Positions 22,011-33,500 of a DNA stretch of 64,000 nt are shown one piece after another. The position numbers and the translations under genes are program-made. The DNA is from Daphnia carinata (taxonomy: Eukaryota; Arthropoda; Branchiopoda; Diplostraca; Daphniidae). Position 1 is the stretch's first letter. The number at the start of each line of letters is the position of its first letter. The stretch spans positions 1,212,501-1,276,500 of the forward strand of contig NC_081331.1 of NCBI RefSeq assembly GCF_022539665.2, given 5' to 3'. The notes beneath the pieces were generated by a model. The model did not search any database and was not told the origin of the DNA. It saw nothing but the letters and a program-made list of their open reading frames with translations.

Positions 22011-23990
22011 TATTTCTGCAAATAATAATTCCTGCTTCTATCTGAAAAAAACGCAAAATGCGAACAAAAACATATGATTAACAAAGACATACCTTCGACA
22101 AATAAACGTTACAAGTCCTGTTCCCCCCAAGGCCGGTATTGCGAACTGTTTACCTGTTGGCACCTTCATAACGTCCTTTTAGAACTATTTTCGTGATTTT
22201 TTGAAAACGGATGTACCAGCATAACAATTGTATTCCGACAAAAATACAGTTAAAAATAGCATACATTTATTCTGTTATTTCTTGTTTTACCATATTATTT
22301 CTCGTTAAAGACAGAATGCTTAATTGTACGATCTTGCAAAGGAGGTATAAGCTACAGAATCAAGCGCGTATCCCAGTGAATAGTTGGAAATAAATGCAGC
22401 GCCAAAAGCTATGCTGTTTTGTTTTGTACGTTTTTTTAAATACGGGTGAATGAGTAAAAAAAATAAAAAAAAGGATAGTGGTGTCCTAATTGGAATGGAT
22501 CAGGATAAAGAAAACGATCCCCGTCCGAACGCATAACCCACTCAAGATAGAAGCTGATACCATAGATGTTGAAAGAAATTTTAAAATCCCATCTCTCGCA
22601 TATTCAGTGTAAATCCGATTCCCAGTGATGCAGTCTGTTTTTATGCAATATTAGTGTCACAAATATTTATAAGTGATCCGCTCAGATAAAAGCGCATTGC
22701 TGTCATTATACATTAGTTTCACTGTCAAAAGTTTTTTCTTGTTAAACTACGTAAGAAAAGAAACTAAGATTGTAAAAAGCACTAAACGGCGTAAAATGGG
22801 ATTCCATATTTTTGTCTTTGACATTAGAACTGATTTTCACTGTGTAAAATATTTCACAAAAAAAGGGGAAAACAATTGTGCAAAGTTGCAGTGATCTCTT
22901 TTGACATAGTACTTATTCGTCACAATTCGATATTGCTATCTTCTTTAGCTATGCAAATACATATTTTGAGTGTATCTATATTACAACCTATGTGCGCGAT
23001 ATTTACACGCAAACAACTCTGTTATGGACACTTCAATTTTTTCCTCAGTGCGGTCTCTTTAAGTAGCTCATGTATAGTAGAGAAGGCTTTCTTCACGGAT
23101 TATGGCGAAATGTTTACGTCACTTCTGAGATATAATTATTTGTTCTCAGTGATGGTCATTTGGGATGTTAATATAGGTGGAAATACTCGTTTAGTATAGA
23201 GGTAAACAGTAGAGCAATAGAGCTGAAGTGATCTGTTTCATGTGTACAGCAGCAGTTTCAATGCGAGATTATGCTATGATGATTCCCAGGTATCCGCATT
23301 AAGGCAGAAAAAATTTAAGATTGAGTCAGTAATAGAGCACCTACCTCCTAAATGACAAGTCCCATTACGTTTTACGCTTCAACCCTGATGGATACATCGT
23401 GACGCAGTATAAGAGGGCGTTTAAACCCCCAGTACATATGCGTCAGAAAACGGATAAATTTAAGCCGTTCTCATTTACGCAAGCAGCAATTACCTTAAGC
23501 TGTTACCTCTGACATTCTACTAAACATCATTATCAGTCGAAATTTTCTTTGTTTCCATCATGAGGCTGCAAGAGCCGTGCGCGTCCAGCATCCAAGGCCC
23601 CCCATTGCACCCCAGTGTAGAATACAGACTTTATTTCCCCGCAAAATTATTGACAAATAAAAATGTTCTTGTTTTTTTATCCTGCTTCCTTTCAAGGATA
23701 AGGATACGGCTTAAGTTCTATTATTTTATATAGTTTATACTATTCATATGCCCAGTTGCTATCCCTTTGATGATTCAGGGTACAGGTAAAAGGTTTGATG
23801 ATTAATCTATACATTTTTTTTTAAATATTTCGAAGTACCTAAATCCTAACCCGTTGCCATGAATGAGTCCGAGCAATCAAGGAAAACATTGATTGCCTGC
23901 GCATTTAGGAAATGAGATCCATCTCTACCCGTATCGAAAATGACAACCATGTCAAGAGTAGACTGCGCGCCCACCAGCATCGTCTCTCCC
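22011..23990. other. Spacer between the two allatostatin genes
   Basis: It holds the 3' flank of allatostatin-CC (AATAAA at 22101) and then AT-rich sequence. Open frames at about 22.7-23.2 kb are Phe/Leu/Ile-rich with no signal peptide followed by cleavage sites and no Cys-pair peptide. I looked for a CYFNPISCF-type coding pattern on both strands and found none. Confidence 0.55.
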
Positions 23991-24065
23991 TATATAAGTC
24001 GGTGTTGACGGGCCGATCGCCACAGACGGGCCAAGACTACTGCTGCGAAAAAAATCCCTTCAGCT
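23991..24065 (+). promoter_or_regulatory. TATA promoter and non-coding first exon of allatostatin-CCC
   Basis: TATATAAG at 23991-23998 sits about 30 nt before a CACAGA-type start region near 24022. A donor GTAAGC follows at 24066 and an acceptor (ccataattttag) ends at 24346, 13 nt before the coding ATG. That predicts a first exon of about 24022-24065 and a 281-nt leader intron. The spacing is good but there is no consensus initiator. Confidence 0.5.
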
Positions 24066-24359
24066 GTAAGCACATAACACTTAAGAATTTTCTTTCCTTC
24101 TGGCTTGTGTTGTACGTACATTAGACGTTTATAGGCGCATTGAATTTGTCGTATTACTTTTAGTTATACCGTTCTTACTACTTCACAGAACATAGAGTGC
24201 ATCTATAACGGCCCTTTTTTAGTTGGTACGCAATCTTGTTTGATCGGTATTTAAACGGGATCCATAAGTGTGCTCGCGCTAATTTAAGATCCAATTGCAA
24301 TGCAATTTGGTCACTGCTAACCTTTTAACATTTTCCATAATTTTAGAGAGAGAAAAACG

Positions 24360-24815
24360 ATGACTTCGAAAATTTGTGCAATTGTTCCTGTAGCCATCGT
24401 ATTGTATTTAGTTGCCCTGGCAGCAGCAAAATCAACAGATCTAGATGATGCAGAGTTTATTGACTTCGGTGGAGACATTGAGGTTGTTGAATTTCTACAT
24501 TTGTTCTTGCATAATCTATTTTCACGTATTTGTTTTCTATGCTTAAAAAAAACTTGTAGTCAAAGGCGGCACCGGATGAAGGAAGCGTGGAAACAGCTTT
24601 ATTGAATTAGTAATGCATTTATACGCATCGAAGATGTGATATAATACGAATTTCATGCACGTTCTTCTGTCATAACGTATTTTATCTTCCACAGTCTCTT
24701 TGCAAAGCAGATCATGGCCCGCCTGCGCAGCAATCGAAACCCTCAAGAGTTGATGAAAAAGCGGTCCTATTGGAAGCAATGTGCATTCAACGCCGTCTCT
24801 TGTTTTGGCAAGTGA
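24360..24815 (+). CDS. AstCCC: Allatostatin-CCC (triple C) neuropeptide precursor, 3 coding exons
   Basis: Secreted prohormone of 97 aa. Exons: 24360-24482, 24560-24609, 24695-24815. Residues 1-23 form a signal peptide (core [16 protein letters not shown]). An acidic linker follows, then a propeptide helix [19 protein letters not shown] (50-68), MKKR as cleavage site (78-81), and [14 protein letters not shown] (82-95), then Gly-Lys-stop. Lys removal and Gly conversion give a C-terminal amide; Cys87 and Cys94 would form a disulfide. This mature peptide is a known crustacean C-type allatostatin, active on gut and heart muscle and in endocrine signalling. The second intron interrupts the Tyr of ALLNY in phase 2. 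The first donor, GAG|GTTGTT, is weak but is the only one that keeps frame with exon 2. AATAAA lies at 24986, 171 nt after the stop. Confidence 0.95.
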
Positions 24816-27800
24816 CGCCGAAAGAAATACGTTTTCAAGAACCGACGAAATACTATGTAAACCCTTCAAGCAGTGACAGCACATTATTGTTGTTTCACGC
24901 TCAACAGGGCTCATTCTTTTGGCATCAAATGTTGCAGTTTCAATTTATTTACATTTTCCTTTATGGCTACGTCCTCCATTATTGAAATAAACGAAAACAT
25001 GTACAGGCTAAATAATTTCCACTTATCAACATAGCCTCTCACCTGAAACTACTTGTACGATCTCTCCGTTATAAATACAAACATAGTTGTTTAGGTCTGA
25101 CTGGACGTCATTCATTCTCAAAGGTTGGTGTAATTTTTGTCCTGTAATTACGTCTGACTCCTCTACAATAGACGTACTACGTCAATGTCCAAAGAAACCA
25201 GGGAGTCTCAGTAACGTCATTGTTTAATTTTTTTAACGAGGACTATTATTTGCTTTTGACTGAATAAGTGGTAGTGCCACGACACAGATTTTTTTTTTGA
25301 CCACTATATTACCACGCAAAGCAAAAAGCCACATTTTTTTCCCCAATGGTTTCGAGAGTAGTATTTGGAAAGTGAGGCGTATTTTAGCTGGGGGTGGATT
25401 CTATCCTTGTAAATGGACTTGATTCTTTAAATCATTTCCGCTACGCCCACACTCCTTCATAACCAGCTATTACAGCAGGAATACACATTGTGATTTTCTC
25501 GTCATAGAAAATGTTCCTATTTTTTACAATTGCCCTTTAAAAAAGAAATCAGATAGCCCTTCTTATATAGGCCTCGGAACTGCCAAAATGGATTAGGTCT
25601 TTCTTATGTGTGTATAGGGTAGCATTTTATTCTTTCTTTATGCGTGGGATAATTCGTGGACAACTATACCATTCTTATGGAAATACCCAGAGCACGCAGA
25701 AGAAACGAAAGAAACTCTATACTTATACATACAATACCAAAGTATTACAGTACCAAAGTATGCCAAAGTATTTGGAAAGAAATGTTTCGCAGTCATCTTG
25801 CATAGTTGTCGCCTTCATTAACCTTTACAACTTTTGCAAAGCATTTTTAAGTTATTGCGTATTGAGGATCACGTTTAGATGAATATACGTCCTACTTCAA
25901 TTTATTCTCGGCTAATAGCAATGACGAGTATTCTTGCCAAGAAGAGACAGGATACGCCATCGAGCGCTGGGGCTTGCTAACTTTACTTTATACTGCTGCT
26001 CTTCATCGCTGGATGGCGAGCGTGAGTTTTGCCTCGTTCATCGGAGCAAAAAGAGAGATTTCAAACAATCAATTGAATTGTGTATAGGGTTAAGAGTATG
26101 CGTTTACTTGAAGTAAATACAGCGCTTTTACGGACCTTAAGTCAGTACATAAAACCGTAGAGATGGACGGTGTAGTCTACGACCTAGTGATGTTTGAAAA
26201 TAACTTTTTGTCGAATTTACTTCAGTAGATTATCTGTTTAGAACGAACGAAACGTGAACTCGTTCACAAAGTAAAAAGGTTTCACGTGACTTTGTATCAA
26301 TCATGTTAGACAAATTTGTGTACAGGTAACTATTCATGCAGGGAGCAATAAGCGCAATAAGAACTAAGCAAACTGGACTGAGACAGTTCTTTTGCATTTA
26401 TTATTTTTGTGCGCTTATCCAAAAATGAATGGTTTTGTTACCCGGCTACGTTATTGCTGCTTTGCATGTGTACACGCACCAATAATTGCAATACAAAAAA
26501 ATGGCAATTAAAGCTTTAAAAGAAATTTGTAAAAGGAAAGTAGACTTTTAAGCTCGCTCTATTTTGGGGTCTACAAAATGATCGGATAGGATTGTCGAAT
26601 GTATGGAGAACATTTCTTTCACTTTCCTATTCACGGAGATTTTGTAAAATACAATTATAAATCCATTTGGATCCGTCAAGAAATAGTCCGTTTTCAATCT
26701 TTCGTAAAGAACCATATCAGGCCAGGATGCTCCTCATCTCCGAGAATTAATGGAAGGGACGGGAAGAAATTCAGCGTTAAATTCCAAACTGCTTCTTAAC
26801 CCCAAAAGGAATTGAAGAGTAAAAATAACTGATGAGTATTGGTTGTACAGGTTCAACATGTTTGAATGGTAGAAAGTCTTGGATCCTAAAGTAGAAAATT
26901 AATACAGAACGAAATGCTGTTACTTCCATGGCAAGTTAAACGTACCAGATGAATTCGTTGATGAACCGGACGAGACCTTGGCGGTATGTCACGCTGTCAC
27001 GATGATCCTTACAGTCGACGAGTGGGTAAAAAAAATTCTACAGGGCATGAATACATGTGGATGGAAAACTAATAGCCGGATATTATTGGGTCATCTAAGG
27101 GCGGAAGGCATTATAATCTCTATTTTGAATCCAATAGAGTGACCTACAATTTACGTAGTTTTTAATGCACATTAATAAGTTAGACGGAGAGATATAAAGG
27201 CATTCTTCTGTTATACTTACGACTGTTGAACTTGTGGGAATGTTTTGGTTAAGCTGCTACCGGCATCAGCATTGAAAGCCACTTTCAGTGGTTATTGATT
27301 GGTAGTACAGCTGTAAAAGAAAGCCAATTACATAGGTAGATGTTGCATGAACTTTGCACTGACCTTGCTCCTGATGCGAAATCATTCTACTTAGGTGTCC
27401 GCACTAGAATTTGTTCGACTACCATGGCTGAAATCTGGCCAACCGGAACGAAATGAAAAAGATGTTGTTGAGAACAAACACATCATGTTCCTATATTAAG
27501 CAGCAGGTAAAAAAATCATTTATAGTTCAATACCAATCCCATAGAAATCGATCAATGGCTGATCAGATTAAGGGACTCGAGGTACGCCGGCCAGTGCCAT
27601 CAGCTAACAGAGCAGGTGTTGTGGTTTGGTTTTTACCTCACTCAATTAGTTTCTTTCGTTTTCTTGAAATTCGAGGTAGTTTCTCTAGAACGATATAATG
27701 TGAAACAAACACTATCGATACATTGTCAGCATTTTGTCAACTACCTAAAAAATAATTTCAGTTGTGCAGTTCAAAACACAAACTTGTCACGACGTAAGTT

Positions 27801-30547
27801 CGTTTTTTATTTGATCGACATATGTTGGCACAACTTTCATAGGAAATAAACTTGCCTTAAAACTTATACTCCTACAACTAGCGTTCCACTAATAAACGAA
27901 ACTATTATAGCTTAATGGCCATCCCAAGTCTTATCGACAAATTCCTATATGACAGAGACATTGTATTTAATTTAATTGTTTTATTGCAAATGGAAATATG
28001 GCGTCTGGATCGAATAAACGAATTTGGAATTGCAATCGTGAGCTCGAACGGCTCGCCCACGTTTACGGCGAAACGGTGGGCGTAACTTCATGATTGCCTA
28101 CGTGTCGTTGTAAAATTAAATGTAATACAAATGTTCTTAACTTCCCAAGTCCAAACAAAATAATGTCATCGTTATTTAACTGCCATGCTGGTGGCCTTAT
28201 CACAGCCACGACACGCCAAGAGGCACGCAGGCAATAAAATACAAATTTACATTCAAGAGGCTCTGTGACATTGATGATTCCTATATCGTACACAAAAACG
28301 ATAATGCGCTTTGTTTTGAATATATTACTTTACAGATGAGTGTCACACGGAACGAAAGAATCGAATTTCCCGGACAATATGTTTCCTGGGAATCCTATAC
28401 GCATAGCGATATTTAAAGGCTTTCTTGACCTTTACACTTCTTCCAGTTAACGAAAGAAGTTTGTTGTGCCAACTACCCCACAGTAATTAAAACGGTAATA
28501 AAATAAATAGGCCGAAAAAAGAGAGAAAATAAATTGCTAATGTTCTATAAATAATATTCTTCTAAGAACCTAGACCTTACGGTAGAAGTGGAACATTGTT
28601 AGTTGGCAGCGAAGCGCCAATGGATCTTGTAATTTTAAACAAGTTTCGTGACCAAAATGATCCTTTTTTCTCCGTGGGGCTTTTTAAATTCAGAACATCA
28701 AACAGAAATTGTGTGAAAGGAAATGGTAGCTCTAGATGGAAGGCATCTGCCAAATGCAGTTCTGTTCAATTATAGCCATTTAACCCCTCGTAGTTGCAGT
28801 AAAAAAAACAGTCCCTTCGGATTCTAAATCGCATTAGCTGATTTTTGCATCAGTAAATTCATTATTTGCCACTGAATTTAAAATGACCGCATGTGATAGG
28901 TGCTTCGTATTTCAACATCGAAGAGCAAAGATAGGAAGTATATACTATTGCTGGTTTTTGCTATTGTAAATTTTTTGGTTGGCTTTCCATTAGAGACATT
29001 GTCATTAGCCCGAAGGCTAGTTCGATTTGTCAAGCCAAAACACTGCTAATAATGTACTGTTTAGAATTGGCATTTAGGAAAGTTTTTGGAACGAGTAGCT
29101 ACGGGGTACATCTATAGTGCTTACGTATGTATTACATTGCAATAGCTAAAAAGGAAAAGTTAAGGCAGGAAGTTTTTGTAGAGGATAGGGGACGTCGTCA
29201 ATGCCCTACACCGACCAGTTGCTGTCAGATTGCTATGTTCGTCGAAATTAAGTACTGCGCATTTGAGAAATCATTGGAAAAGAAACACGATTCACAGTGC
29301 AATTTACATGATGAAGCGATCCGTAGAAGGATAGATGATTGAGAATTTTCAACGTAACCGGTAACAGACGCATCCATTGAGGCCAAATTTTACGGAAGAA
29401 TTACCTGTGCATGTCACCCTCTCCGTTCTATTTCTTTTTTCCATTAAAGTTCTGCTATAGGAATTACATATTTCAATCATCGAATTAAATTTGACAAGGT
29501 GTTTTGGTAGAGCTACGCAGCGACAACAGGTTTTTTTTAGCCAACATGTCGTAAAATTTCCATATAGAAGCCAAAAGCGAAGGATTATTTATTCGATATA
29601 CTGTATATGGGGAACTTTGGCAGTATCTGATTATTTGCAAACCTACAAGGACTCAATGTTCCGGGTTAGTCGAATTCGATCTATATTCTTAAGTACGACA
29701 TGTAATAAATCTTGTGTTTACAACCGGAATCACGACCCAGGATTAAACCGTCTATATTGGCAATGACTTTATCATATATATGGTATTTTTATACAGCACG
29801 AATATTATGCAAATGACCCACAGTTTGACGCAGCGTGAACGACAGATGAAGGAGAATTTCTTTTAAAAAATCCGTTGAGGTGAACATGACGTTTATGTGA
29901 CATTATATGCTTGTGAAGTTGGAAGTACGTAAATCGGACTTACGTATCTCGTAGCCGAAGAACTTTCAATATACATCATTGAATTTGAACGTACTTAAGC
30001 ACACGAAATTGAAAACAACTGAAACGACGAAAACTATAGTAAAGAAGAATAATTCATTAAAAACATGAGGAATGCATTCGAGCTGAGATAGTTGTACAGA
30101 CAAGGACACCGAAATCAGACGCATACCACTTTCAACAATCTCCCAATTGTGTTAAGGCTTTCGAAGTCGAATGCTGATATCTCCTTGCCCCGTTCTTGTA
30201 TTTGGTTTTTTTCTTTCCTTGTTCTTTCAATTGATCTTTCTGACATGTGTGTGCTCTCTTCGCCCTGAACATTATAATCTTACGAAGAGGGAGTCTGTAC
30301 AACTTTTGGACGTTGAATAAAATATCATTTAGTGGTTTTCCAGTAGAACTGGTGGCGGTAATGAAGGTCCATTGCGGCTAGTTGTGAAAATGTCACTGTT
30401 GCTCTCTTAAAAGGATGATTGCGTCGCTGACCGACAACACTGTGGTTGTACAAATACGGCCGCAAAGACAAGTGTTGTAAGTTGAAAAGTAACGGAAATA
30501 AAACGAACGAAAAAAATAGGTCGAGCAGAATTGACGTCATCGGGTCC
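24816..30547. other. Gene-poor spacer between the allatostatin and dpr genes
   Basis: 5.7 kb with no gene I can support. Three exon-like pieces on the + strand are worth recording. An open frame at 26903-27142 contains KCCYFHGKLNVPDEFVDEPD. The segment 27395-27499 begins after ctacttag and reads VSALEFVRLPWLKSGQPE. A piece at about 28336-28416 follows tttacag and reads MSVTRNERIEFPGQYVSWES. They do not join into one frame that I recognise. A short three-fold repeat of about 11 nt (taccaaagtat) lies at 25735-25774. Confidence 0.45.
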
Positions 30548-33500
30548 TTATTGTGTCGGTCGGCTGAGTATGTGGAAGCAGCGCCAATAGTCGGATATCG
30601 CGAGCGACAATAGCGAGATAAACACACTGCAAATGACGATCGAGAGTTGGCTGGACGGGCGTTCCCGTCCATTGTCGCCATGTTGCATTGCAGCCGGATG
30701 TTCGCCTAGAACGCGACATTAAAGAAAAGTAAACATTATCGAATAATTCATTCTGTACTCTCCGTTGTACGAAAAAAAAGGGAGAGCAAGTTGGAATGCT
30801 TGAAAAAGTAAACGTTTAGGCCTCGAAAGGGCAAGTTGATACGCAATTCCATTCGGGCAAGATTTCACAGATCTCGTCCAGCTTCATTAACCGAGTGAGT
30901 AGGTTCACTTGTTTAAGCGTATTGTTTAAAAACCATTTGATTTTTCGCACAGACATCTGTTCTTTCTGTTTCATTTTAATGCAGATAGTAAGCCTACGCT
31001 GTTTCAAAAACTACGGTTCAACTGTATATAGGTAAGAACTTTAAAACGTAAAATGGCACCGCGCATCTGTTAACTTACTACTTGACGGATATCTGGCATG
31101 CACGTTGGTGTTTGAATTTTGTTATTTAATACGCTTATCTTTTTGCTTCTTTGCCCGATGCGGTACGTTCGCTATTGGAAAACAAGAATATTCTGTTGCG
31201 TGACACGTGTCATGTTGGCGATAACCACGACAACGCCGTTGAAGTCAATGTAAAACGAAAAGAACTTTCGCAATCTTGTTTGAAACTTGCGAATGCTGAA
31301 GGTTACTGAGTTCTTTTCCGCTCTCTCTGATCTTGTATCTGATACCTGTAGGGATTGAATATAGCTGACACCTAGTCCCCCGTTTTCTATGCATATTTCT
31401 TTTCCCATTTCCAGCATGACCTTTCAAAACGTGAAATAACAAAGGGTAGGCGAAAGATGTCTAACTCGTCGCGACAAGGTTTCTTACCGACTGAGGCGCT
31501 GAATACACAACGTGAATTCCGTGAATGCCTAATTGCTGCGTTAGAGAACAATTCAACTATTGCACTAAAGGGGCTTGATATTGTATCAGAAAATAGTCCA
31601 TTACATTAGTACATTGACGTTAGAGAGTTTCCCAGCTAGGAAGAGAGCCGGCATACTTTTTCTTCCGCTAACGGCAAAAACCTTAGTAATCGAAAACCAG
31701 GTATAAGAAATTGTTGCGCAATGACGCGCAAGTTAATCGTTGGCCTTTGGCGTTGTAAACGCGACATTGTCTAGCAGAGTATATAACGTACCCCACAGGG
31801 CCATTCTGTTATTAAACCAATGACAGGGACCTAGACGGAAGGAAAATTCACTAAATTTTAAAAAAAGGGGGGAGGGGGAACCTGAAAAGGAAGAAAATGA
31901 AACAGAATCGAAAGAGAAAGGAAAGTGGGCGATTACCAATCACGACGTGCAACGAGACACTGACAGGTGCCATGTTGGACGGCGAGCATAGATACTGTCC
32001 AGAATCCTCTGGAGTGACGCTAGGGAGAGCGAGCGTCAGTTGCAGAGAATCATTTCCGACTCGAGCGAGAACGGTAGTACGACCCTCGTCGTCCGTGACG
32101 GCGCCAATAATCCAGTTGCTCTCTCCATTTCCTACAAAGAAAATTTGATCATACTTTTTTTTTCTATTAATTGTTTATTTTTTTTTACAAGATTTGTATT
32201 TGACAACGTCGAAATCAAACATGAGCCAACGGAGACGGTGCGTTAGCAAACGCATTGCCCAGTCAAAAGAAGCCTACTACATGCAACCACTGTGCTATCC
32301 TATTCCACTCGGATATAAAACTTTCTCAAAATTTTAGTTGATGTGATTTTTAAGTTGATCATGATTTATCTCATTTCTTACTTGAATTATACTAACGATA
32401 AGATCTTTTCGCTTAGATTCAAAGAAACTACGACATGTTGTGTTGATCAATACATTGAACACAAATGCGCGAATTCAGTACTCCACTTAGGATATTTGTT
32501 CATTCGAATGGGACTCGGATAAAATAAAGTCAAATAAGAAACAATTGAACAATACATTGTCTTAAAATGGAACATTATGTGCCATTTTCACGTGGCTGTA
32601 GTTAAATCTTCGATTGTCATTGATGGTGTAACATATACTGTCGATCGTATAAGACGGATGCCATGAGAAACGTCGTCATTAACTAAATACGTTTCTCGTT
32701 TTCGGTCTCCTGTAAAAACGCCTTGAAATACGAAAGAGGCCCCGGGCTGAAACGGCTGTGAAGCAAATGGTCAATGTGCCTATGCTTCTTGTCGACGGTG
32801 TAATGTTTCTGGACATTACCCTAGGCATGTTCTTCGTCTGTTCGGCTCATTCATTTCGACTGAAATAAATGGACGACAGACGGTATCATTAGACTCGGAC
32901 CGTAGTCGTCGTTCTTTGTTATTCTGCAACGTGGCAGTAAAGAGAAACAGGGAAAGTGTGAAAAGAATGAAGAAGAAAACAAACGAAAAAGATCTCGCTG
33001 GTCTTGAATGGTCTGTGAATGGGTAGGAAATCGAGAGCTCGGCCAAAATCAATACGGCTCTCACCTACATCACACAAACCGGAAAACTTGCAAACACAAA
33101 AGATAGTTTCTTAATTTTGTTGGGGAAGGAAAAAAAAACTCATGGAATAACTAAATATAGTGAGAGTAAAGACGCTGTTAGACATTTCACCATTAGCAAC
33201 GTGAATTACATAGATCTCAGAGCCCAGCTAAAAAGTTCTATCGTCTTAATGATCTCGGCTTTACGTGTGGTAGCCTTTAATACAGTAGATGGCTGTTGTG
33301 TCCGTCAGGATTGAAACAAGGATCGAAAGACTGCAAAAACGAAAAAGAAAAAAGAAGTCTGACAGAGTGTAAACGAAGGCTTAGGAAAAGATAAGAGACA
33401 TAAAAACAAGAAGCAACGAAAGATCAAGTAAAAAGAAAAAAAAGGTAATAACACTAAGAGGCCGCTGTGGGCCTAAGTAGAAGATGTATGAATATTAAAT

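Noticed and set aside
26909-26950. TKCCYFHGKLN as a possible relic of the missing allatostatin-C peptide
   Set aside because: It lacks the second Cys at the right spacing, the PISCF or AVSCF core and any cleavage sites, and a stop codon sits just upstream. The resemblance is limited to CYF.
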